This document shows, one piece after another, positions 1 to 5,284 of a DNA stretch of 5,839 nucleotides. Positions within the stretch are counted from its first letter, which is position 1, and each line of letters begins with the position of its first letter. Origin of the DNA: Schleiferiaceae bacterium (GTDB lineage: Bacteria > Bacteroidota > Bacteroidia > Flavobacteriales > Schleiferiaceae); contig JALQUY010000092.1 in assembly GCA_023260615.1 (NCBI GenBank), forward strand, positions 318-6,156, given 5' to 3'. A model generated the notes under the pieces. The model did no database searches, was not told the origin of the DNA, and saw only the letters and a program-made list of their open reading frames with translations. The translations under genes were made by a program, and so were the position numbers.

Positions 1-320
1 TCCGTGGTATACGTTCCGTTGTCCCAAACCACGGAATAAGGTGCGGTACCACCAGTAACAGTCAGGTTAATGGCACCGTCGCTAAAGCCATTACAGGTTG
101 CGTTCGTGATAGCCGCACTTAGAGCCAAAGCGGAAGGCTGTGTCACCGTAAAGCTCTGCGTCACGGAGCAGCCCGTGCCGTCCGTTATGGTCACCGTGTA
201 GGTTCCAGCGGCCAATCCCGTGAGGTCTTCGGTCGTAGCACCTGTATTCCAGGCATATGTAATGGGAGCCACCGCATTCAGCAATGAGATTTCAATCATG
301 CCCGTGCTTGCGCCGTTGCA
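1..320 (-). repeat. Tandem SprB-type protein repeats (one full, one partial unit)
   Basis: Protein-level repeat inside the secreted protein. Unit 1 runs from Cys292 to about Pro353 (nt 320-135) and unit 2 starts at Cys367 (nt 95) and is cut by the window edge, giving a period of 75 residues. Both start with a CNG(A/F)S(T/D)G(M/A)I motif and then have a hydrophobic strand, an AP(I/Y) turn and a W-(N/D)-(T/N)-G motif. Unit 1 continues with TTEDLTGLAAGTYTVTITD and a Cys in DGTGC. This order matches the SprB repeat family. The two units differ in DNA sequence, so they are diverged copies and not a recent duplication. Confidence 0.85.
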
Positions 321-1193
321 TACCACATTCGTCACATTGGAAGTGACGGTGAAGCTCGGTCCTGAGCCAATGGTGACCAACACCGAATTAGAGGTCTTGG
401 TCGTCGTGCCATCGGTCACGACGCGGCGGTAGTAGGTATCAACGGTCAAACCCGCAGGAGCATCGTACACATTGGAGGTAGCCCCAGCAATGGTGGTCCA
501 GGTCACATTATCGGTGGAGGATTCCCAGCTGTATGTCAAAGACCCTGTTCCGCCCGAAGCATCAAAGGGCGATGTAAACGCCACTGGATTGCCGCCTGTG
601 CAGATACTTTGATTGCCTGCAATCGTCCCTGCATCCAGAGGCAAGCCTGCGGGTAAGCTCGTTGAAGTCGGAGGATTCGTAGTAAAGTCATACGCACAGT
701 AGCCAAAGATGTCGCCAGACTGTGGGTCTTTGAGCTCAAAAACTAAAGTTTGAGCCGCATTGAGGTTGTAATTCGTAGATGAATAAAAACAGTAATCGTA
801 GCCATTCCCTCCCGTACTTGACGTGAAATCGGTAGGAGGACCAACTACAATGGGGGCCAACGTTGCTGCGCCTCCATTGTTACTTTCATAGACTGCCGAA
901 ATAGCGGGCGGATAAACTGTTCCCGTTAACGCCGTCCAATTAAGTCGGATGTCTCCCGTCTTGGTTCCTGTTGGTACGTTGGCAAACGTGGTCCCCACAA
1001 AATTGGGAGCGACCGCAATGCCTGTTTCACCTGCACAAGAAGCTGACCCACCGTTGCCATTGCTTCGATGCGTTATAGCCGCACACCCGTCCACGTTGAC
1101 CCAACTTTGGGCCAAAACGGGCGACACAGACAAAAGAAGGATCAAGAGAGTGCTCCAAAGGGAACGAAGAGTAGGGGTACGTAGCTCAGGCAT
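1..1193 (-). CDS. Secreted SprB-repeat / Ig-like adhesin-type protein (N-terminal part, continues past window start)
   Basis: Frame translated by hand; it is open for all 397 codons from the ATG at 1193-1191 to the window edge, so the C-terminus is missing. Residues 1-28 form a signal peptide: Arg5 and Arg10, a hydrophobic core (LLILLLSV), then a cleavage site after VLA28, leaving mature QSWVN. Residues 29-186 form a domain I do not recognise, with cysteines 37, 53, 135 and 166. Residues about 187-275 look like the Ig-like module common in Bacteroidota surface proteins (AGTIAGNQSIC, then YSWESSTDNVTW and YYRRVV). From residue 292 come SprB repeats: CNGASTG...YAWNTG...LAAGTYTVTITDGTGC, and a second unit from Cys367. 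SprB is a giant gliding-motility adhesin, but the repeat also occurs in many non-gliding proteins. Export by Sec and then type IX secretion is inferred; the C-terminal sorting domain that would prove it lies outside the window. No clear ribosome binding site or promoter precedes the start. The protein is highly rich in Thr, Gly, Ser and Asn. Confidence 0.88.
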   Translation of the reverse strand, partial: MPELRTPTLRSLWSTLLILLLSVSPVLAQSWVNVDGCAAITHRSNGNGGSASCAGETGIAVAPNFVGTTFANVPTGTKTGDIRLNWTALTGTVYPPAISAVYESNNGGAATLAPIVVGPPTDFTSSTGGNGYDYCFYSSTNYNLNAAQTLVFELKDPQSGDIFGYCAYDFTTNPPTSTSLPAGLPLDAGTIAGNQSICTGGNPVAFTSPFDASGGTGSLTYSWESSTDNVTWTTIAGATSNVYDAPAGLTVDTYYRRVVTDGTTTKTSNSVLVTIGSGPSFTVTSNVTNVVCNGASTGMIEISLLNAVAPITYAWNTGATTEDLTGLAAGTYTVTITDGTGCSVTQSFTVTQPSALALSAAITNATCNGFSDGAINLTVTGGTAPYSVVWDNGTYTT

Positions 1194-1281
1194 GGCGACA
1201 AAGTTCGATGCTAGGGTAAGAAGGTACGTGGACTTCACTTGCGCGTTTGCGACCAATGAGTTACCGAAGGTTTTGCGCAGT
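1194..1281 (-). other. 88-nt gap between dnaG and the adhesin gene
   Basis: I looked for a terminator after dnaG and a promoter before the adhesin and found neither in clear form: there is no long GC-rich inverted repeat with a T run and no good TAnnTTTG element. An ACTTTG just before the adhesin start (about 1198-1203) is too close to the ATG to act as its -7 element. The gap is longer than those within the upstream operon, so separate expression is possible, but read-through from dnaG cannot be excluded. Confidence 0.4.
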
Positions 1282-3213
1282 TTAAAGGACACGGTTGAGT
1301 TTTTTGTGCAAGGCATTCCGAACGCCTTGAAAGTGGGTAAAACGCTCCAGAAGTTTCATACGCTCTTCTGGCTCGTCGGTATAGTCTAATTCTGTTTTTA
1401 GACCCGAAATCATATCCGTCAGGCGCAATTCCTTGAAGCGAAACAGACATTCTTCCACATGCTTGGATAGATGATCTTCGCGCTCTTGAACATAAATATT
1501 CTTGCGCTTCCAATCGGCCAAAGCATAGCGCTCGGTTAGCAGTTCAGCCACTACGGATGCCACGGATGGTTCAGGATGTCGGCTAAAAATTTCGGCCGAA
1601 AGCAAATGCTCATCCTCTTTCCAGCTCTTTTCCATTTGGCTGTAAATCTGCTGGTACACGGGGAAGGAAAACGTCAATTCATCGGCGGCCAAATCATCCA
1701 AAACGACGGCCCCAGCGGCATCGGAAAACTCTTCGCCGTCTTCGGTTTTTCCGCTAATTCTATCGTTGGCGTGCAGCAGGAGAATGCGCATGAGGGCCTC
1801 TTCCACGGCGGGAGGGCGCTGGTCCACCACCGGCGCAGGAGCCACCACCAAGGTGGGCCCTTCCGGCTGCTGACGCTCTTGCTCACGCTGCGCCGCCCGG
1901 CCGTCGGCTGCTCGAATTCGGTCCAGCTCTGCGAAGAGACTGCGCTCCTCCATCCCCAAGCGCTGCGCAGAATCCCGTAGGTAGACCTCGCGAAGAATGG
2001 CGTTGGGGATTTTCGCAATGGAGTGGACGATGTCTTTGACGAGTTCGGCACGTTTGATGGGGTCCTTGCCGGCAGACTCGATCAGGAGATCCGACTTGAA
2101 CTGCATGAAGTCCACCTCCTGCTCGGAGAGGTAGGCCTGGAGCGCTTCCGTGTCCATGGAACGCGCGAGGGAATCAGGGTCTTCACCTGCGGGCAATGGA
2201 ACGGCCCGCACGAGCATGCCTTCTTCTAGAAGCAAATCAATCCCGCGGAAAGAGGCCCGAATCCCCGCCGCGTCCCCATCGTACAGCAAGGTGACGTTGG
2301 AGGTAAGGCGCTTGATCAATCGGATTTGTTCGACCGTAAGAGCCGTGCCTGAGGAGGAAACGACATTCTGGACTCCTGCTTGTGATAGACTGATGACGTC
2401 CGTGTAGCCCTCGACGATGTAGCAGCGGTCCTGGCGCGCGATGCTTTGTTTGGCTTGGAAGAGGCCATAGACCACGCGGCTCTTGTGGTAGATTTCTGAC
2501 TCCGGACTGTTGAGGTACTTGGCGGTTTTGGCGTCGGACTTTAGAACACGACCCCCAAAGCCCACAATTCGCCCACCCAAACTGTGAATGGGGAACATGG
2601 CGCGGCCCCAAAAGCGGTCGATGTGACTTCCGTCTTCGCGGGCAATGCAAAGCCCAGTACCTACGAGGTACTCTGCCTGGTACCCTGCAGCCACTGCGGC
2701 ATCGTAAAAGCTTGCGCGGCCCTCCAGGTGGAAGCCCAGCTCAAAACGGCGAATGGTCTCCTCGGTAAATCCGCGCTCGCGGAAGTAGGACAAGCCCACT
2801 GAACGGCCCACGGCATCCTCCCACATCCAGCTCGAAAACTGCTTCGCCGCAAAGGCATTCACTGCGAGTAAACTCTCACGAATGTTGCGCGCCTCGTCCG
2901 CTTCTTCCGAGGAAGCCTCTTCCTCGAGCTCGATGTTGTATTTCTTCGCGAGCCAGCGCAGTGCATCCGGGTAGGTCATTTGCTCGTGCTCCATCAAAAA
3001 CGTGACGGCCGACCCCCCTTTTCCGGAGGAGAAATCTTTAAAAATTTGCTTGGACGGAACGACGTAAAAGGACGGGGTCTTTTCTTGCGAGAAGGGGCTG
3101 AGGCCGCGGAAGCTCGAACCGCTCTTTTTCAGCTGCACGAAATCCCCCACAACTTCCTCAATTCGAATGGAATCAAGAATTTTTTCCACGCACGAAGCGG
3201 TGATGCGGCCCAT
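1282..3213 (-). CDS. dnaG: DNA primase DnaG (zinc-ligand-less N-terminal domain)
   Basis: Makes the short RNA primers for replication and works with the replicative helicase DnaB. The protein has 643 residues; E. coli DnaG has 581. Residues 1-95 are the CHC2-type DNA-binding domain, beginning MGRI as in E. coli (MAGRI). The catalytic core follows: RFWGRAMFPIH (200-210), GFGGRVL (218-224), KYLNSPES (233-240), then the TOPRIM fold with VEGYTD (Glu268) and the metal-binding YDGDAAG (Asp312, Asp314). Residues about 432-470 form a Gln/Pro/Ala-rich linker, and 471-643 is the expected helicase-binding C-terminal domain. Unusually, all four positions that hold zinc ligands in E. coli are changed: SPFS (Ser39, Ser42) replaces CPFH, and KDFSSG (Asp60, Ser63) replaces HCFGCG. 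The rest of that domain is well kept (EKTPSF), so this is lineage divergence and not decay. The start lies 26 nt after the polyprenyl synthase stop, which suggests one transcript. Confidence 0.97.
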   Translation of the reverse strand: MGRITASCVEKILDSIRIEEVVGDFVQLKKSGSSFRGLSPFSQEKTPSFYVVPSKQIFKDFSSGKGGSAVTFLMEHEQMTYPDALRWLAKKYNIELEEEASSEEADEARNIRESLLAVNAFAAKQFSSWMWEDAVGRSVGLSYFRERGFTEETIRRFELGFHLEGRASFYDAAVAAGYQAEYLVGTGLCIAREDGSHIDRFWGRAMFPIHSLGGRIVGFGGRVLKSDAKTAKYLNSPESEIYHKSRVVYGLFQAKQSIARQDRCYIVEGYTDVISLSQAGVQNVVSSSGTALTVEQIRLIKRLTSNVTLLYDGDAAGIRASFRGIDLLLEEGMLVRAVPLPAGEDPDSLARSMDTEALQAYLSEQEVDFMQFKSDLLIESAGKDPIKRAELVKDIVHSIAKIPNAILREVYLRDSAQRLGMEERSLFAELDRIRAADGRAAQREQERQQPEGPTLVVAPAPVVDQRPPAVEEALMRILLLHANDRISGKTEDGEEFSDAAGAVVLDDLAADELTFSFPVYQQIYSQMEKSWKEDEHLLSAEIFSRHPEPSVASVVAELLTERYALADWKRKNIYVQEREDHLSKHVEECLFRFKELRLTDMISGLKTELDYTDEPEERMKLLERFTHFQGVRNALHKKLNRVL

Positions 3214-3239
3214 ACGTTAAAGGTACCGAATTTGGCTTG

Positions 3240-4208
3240 TTACGCCACGCGCTTGCCCATGTAATCGACCAATTCGTCGAGGGCTTCACGCGCGGGGCCT
3301 TTTGGGAAAGATTGCAGGTGGGCTCGGGCCAGTGACTGCCATTCCGCCATACGCTTCTGAGCATAGTCTATACCGCCCAGTTCGCGGACCTTTTCCATCA
3401 GCCATTGAATGCTCTTGGGATCGTCCTTTTTGTTCTTCACAATACGCATCAAAGCCGTCTTGTCCGACCCCGACGCCACTGACAATGCGTGAATTAACGG
3501 CAAGGTCATTTTTTGCTCTTTTACGTCAATGCCTGTAGGCTTGCCGCTCTTCCCAAACGCATGGTAATCAAGTAGATCGTCTTGAATTTGGAACGCCATA
3601 CCCAACGCCAGGCCGAATGCATGGGCGCTCGAAATCTCTTCGGACCCCTGGTCGGCAGCTGCCGCTCCCACGGCACAACAAGCAGCCATTAAGGACGCCG
3701 TTTTCTTTTCAATAATGGCGTCGTAAACTCCTTCGGTGATGTCCAAACGACGCGCCTTTTCAATCTGCAAAAGCTCTCCCTCGCTGACCTCTTTTACGGC
3801 ACGACTCACCAATTTCAAGAGGTCGTGATCTTCGTTCTCCACCGCCAACAAGAGCACGCGCGAAAGCATGTAATCGCCCACCAACACGGCAATCTTATTC
3901 TTCCAAAGCGCAGAAATACTAAAGGCCCCACGGCGCGTATTGGCATCGTCCACCACATCGTCGTGAATGAGCGTGGCGGTATGCATGAGTTCTACGAGGA
4001 CCGCGCCGCGTTGCGCGCGATCCGTTAGAGGGCTCGAAGAAAAACTCTTGGCTGTCAAGAATACCAATGCCGGACGCAAGCGCTTGCCCTTTTGCTTTAC
4101 GGCGTAGCGGAGCACCAGATCCATCAGGGGGACCTTGGTGCTGAAGGCTTTGGGAAAGTCCTCGTCAAAGCGCTTCAACTCAGCCTGTATGGGGGCTCGA
4201 AAACTCAT
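3240..4208 (-). CDS. Trans-type polyprenyl diphosphate synthase (IspB-like)
   Basis: Condenses isopentenyl diphosphate units onto an allylic diphosphate to build a linear all-trans chain, in Bacteroidota usually for the menaquinone side chain. With 322 residues from this start it has normal family length. Visible motifs: GKRLRP (41-46), substrate binding; the first Asp-rich motif HDDVVDDA (Asp83, Asp84, Asp87) followed by RRG; the second Asp-rich motif QIQDDLLDY (Asp210, Asp211, Asp214); and GKPTGIDVKEQKMTLP, where the common EGK is EQK. Small residues four and five places before the first motif (Ala, Thr) fit a long-chain product, but chain length cannot be fixed from sequence. I chose the ATG at 4208-4206 because it overlaps the djlA stop as ATGA, which is typical of coupled translation, and because MSFRAPIQ fits the usual family N-terminus. 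A longer reading from a TTG at 4229 would add seven residues that lie wholly inside djlA. Confidence 0.95.
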   Translation of the reverse strand: MSFRAPIQAELKRFDEDFPKAFSTKVPLMDLVLRYAVKQKGKRLRPALVFLTAKSFSSSPLTDRAQRGAVLVELMHTATLIHDDVVDDANTRRGAFSISALWKNKIAVLVGDYMLSRVLLLAVENEDHDLLKLVSRAVKEVSEGELLQIEKARRLDITEGVYDAIIEKKTASLMAACCAVGAAAADQGSEEISSAHAFGLALGMAFQIQDDLLDYHAFGKSGKPTGIDVKEQKMTLPLIHALSVASGSDKTALMRIVKNKKDDPKSIQWLMEKVRELGGIDYAQKRMAEWQSLARAHLQSFPKGPAREALDELVDYMGKRVA

Positions 4209-4927
4209 TTCAGTCCGCGTTGTTTGCAAATGTGGTCGTAGGCCTCTTGAATTTTCCTAAACGTAGCCTCTGCTTCCTTGACTGCAGCTTCGCCTAAACC
4301 GTGCAGGGCATCTGGGTGGTATTTTTTCACGAGGCTTCGGTAGGTCTTTTTAATATCGGCGTCCGTTGCGGAGGGGGAAAGGCCCAGGACTTCATACGGG
4401 TTGGGTGCTGCCGGGCGATGCACCGCTTCCAACCGACGAAAATCATCTGGGTGTATGCCAAGGTAACCCGCAATTCGGGCAATTTGTTGACGCTCTTCGG
4501 CCGTCATCGTGCCATCTGCATGCGCTAATCCAAAGAGAAAAGCAATGAGTTGAATTCGGCCCTGAATGGACATATGCTGACGCACCTGCTGGCAGACCTG
4601 CGTAATGGCCGGCTTCTCTTTGACCACTTCCTTGAAGGCTTTGAAGCTCTGGTTGGCCTTTTCCTCGCCAAACCACTTCCTAAAATGTTCCCGAACAAAA
4701 GTCAGCTCCCGCTCATCCACACGGCCGTCCGCTTTGATGACTATGGACGCCAAAATGAGCAGACTCGCATGAAAGTCCTGTTCCGAGCGATTTTCTGCGC
4801 GTTCCGATGAATCCGAAAAATAGTCTGACAGGGAATTCCCTAAGGCGGCACCTAAAATGGCACCAATAGGTCCGCCACCTAGGGCCCACCCTATCCCGCC
4901 ACCAAGTATAGTCGCCCAGCTTTTCAT
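4205..4927 (-). CDS. djlA: DjlA-like membrane-anchored co-chaperone (TerB domain plus J domain)
   Basis: A 240-residue protein with the same layout as E. coli DjlA, a DnaK co-chaperone fixed to the inner membrane by one N-terminal segment. Residues 1-35 are a glycine-zipper membrane segment starting MKSWATILGGG (E. coli: MQYWGKIIG). Residues about 51-168 are a TerB-like helical domain with paired acidic motifs KADGRVDERE (65-74) and HADGTMTAEE (136-145). Residues about 177-236 are the J domain, YEVLGLSPSATDADIKKTYR followed by KKYHPDAL, with the essential HPD at 204-206. The ending CKQRGLK also resembles the E. coli ending KQQKGFK. The J domain predicts stimulation of DnaK ATPase; clients are unknown. 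TerB homology alone is no evidence of tellurite resistance. It starts 25 nt after the small membrane gene and its TGA overlaps the next ATG, so it sits inside the operon. Confidence 0.92.
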   Translation of the reverse strand: MKSWATILGGGIGWALGGGPIGAILGAALGNSLSDYFSDSSERAENRSEQDFHASLLILASIVIKADGRVDERELTFVREHFRKWFGEEKANQSFKAFKEVVKEKPAITQVCQQVRQHMSIQGRIQLIAFLFGLAHADGTMTAEERQQIARIAGYLGIHPDDFRRLEAVHRPAAPNPYEVLGLSPSATDADIKKTYRSLVKKYHPDALHGLGEAAVKEAEATFRKIQEAYDHICKQRGLK

Positions 4928-4952
4928 GCCAAGCGAAGGTACGGCGGCAATC

Positions 4953-5132
4953 TCAGCTGGTCAGCCAGATGGCGAAGCCAACTATAACCGCAATAAATGC
5001 GATGACCATCACCGTGGTCGACAGGGAAGCTTTGTCCCGTTCCGCCTCCATCCGTCGGCGGGCAGCCAAGCGTTCCCGTCGGCTCAAGCGATCTTCTGGA
5101 CTGTTCCGATCGCGCGCATCACGCTCTGCCAT
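4953..5132 (-). CDS. Small single-pass membrane protein, 59 residues, function unknown
   Basis: Found by translating the space upstream of djlA; it runs from the ATG at 5132-5130 to the TGA at 4955-4953. The N-terminal half (residues 1-36) is very rich in charge, mainly Arg with Glu and Asp (RLSRRERLAARRRMEAERDK), and is probably a helix. Residues 38-58 form one hydrophobic segment (TTVMVIAFIAVIVGFAIWL) ending Thr-Ser at the C-terminus. Clustered Arg before the segment predicts the charged half in the cytoplasm and the short C-terminus outside. The coding case rests on this clear soluble-then-membrane pattern, a gap of only 25 nt to djlA, and the otherwise empty space. It would be the first gene of the djlA, polyprenyl synthase, dnaG operon. 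I do not recognise a family. It could be a regulator or assembly partner of DjlA, but that is a guess from position only. Confidence 0.72.
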   Translation of the reverse strand: MAERDARDRNSPEDRLSRRERLAARRRMEAERDKASLSTTVMVIAFIAVIVGFAIWLTS

Positions 5133-5230
5133 GGGTTCGAAGTTTAAGATTAGGTTGAATGTACTATTATTCTGCTTAAAAACAAAGTGTTAGCGCTCAA
5201 TTTTCACGTGCCTAATTCTCTGGCTAATGC
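5133..5230 (-). promoter_or_regulatory. Probable promoter/leader region of the small-protein-djlA-dnaG operon (no clear motif)
   Basis: This 98-nt A/T-rich gap lies between the nrdA terminator and the first gene of the next operon, so a promoter is expected here from layout. I searched the minus strand for the Bacteroidota pattern (TTG, about 20 nt, TAnnTTTG) and found no good match; the nearest is an ACACTTTG at about 5182-5189 with two mismatches. Short palindromes AGCGCT (5192-5197) and CACGTG (5205-5210) are present and are of the size expected by chance. The start at 5132 has no Shine-Dalgarno sequence, which is normal for this phylum. Confidence 0.35.
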
Positions 5231-5260
5231 AAAAAAAACTCCGCCCGAAGGCGGAGTTTT
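5231..5260 (-). terminator. Intrinsic terminator of nrdA, C(UUCG)G hairpin, possibly bidirectional
   Basis: Read on the minus strand, AAAACTCCGCC pairs fully with GGCGGAGTTTT around a TTCG loop closed by C-G, giving an 11-bp stem whose 3' side runs into eight T residues. C(UUCG)G is among the most stable RNA tetraloops known. The hairpin begins 25 nt after the nrdA stop and precedes the next operon, so it is in the right place to end nrdA transcription. The plus-strand reading has a CGAA loop and a four-T run, so weak termination in the other direction is possible, but no plus-strand gene was found to need it. Confidence 0.93.
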
Positions 5261-5284
5261 GTCCTGTGAGTGCTACTCCTCTAC

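Noticed and set aside
1198..1205. GAACTTTG as a Bacteroidota -7 promoter element for the adhesin
   Set aside because: It is only a few bases from the ATG, has one mismatch to TAnnTTTG, and lacks a TTG element about 20 nt upstream.
949..1389. 146-codon plus-strand open frame spanning the adhesin start and dnaG end
   Set aside because: It crosses two real minus-strand genes and the gap between them, and its translation shows no family-like motif.
1576..1980. 134-codon plus-strand open frame opposite dnaG
   Set aside because: It lies wholly antisense to a well-conserved primase, its protein has no recognisable domain, and its openness follows from codon bias of the real gene.
4424..4777. Tellurite-resistance role suggested by the TerB-like domain
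   Set aside because: The domain is fused to a membrane segment and a J domain in the DjlA layout, and no other ter genes are present; TerB folds occur in many unrelated roles.
4857..5193. Two plus-strand open frames of 96 and 74 codons opposite the djlA start and the small membrane gene
   Set aside because: Composition is random-looking, and the minus-strand 59-codon frame in the same place gives a coherent charged-then-hydrophobic protein with operon spacing.
5190..5210. Palindromes AGCGCT and CACGTG as operator sites upstream of the operon
   Set aside because: Six-base palindromes of this kind are expected by chance, and no longer symmetry surrounds them.
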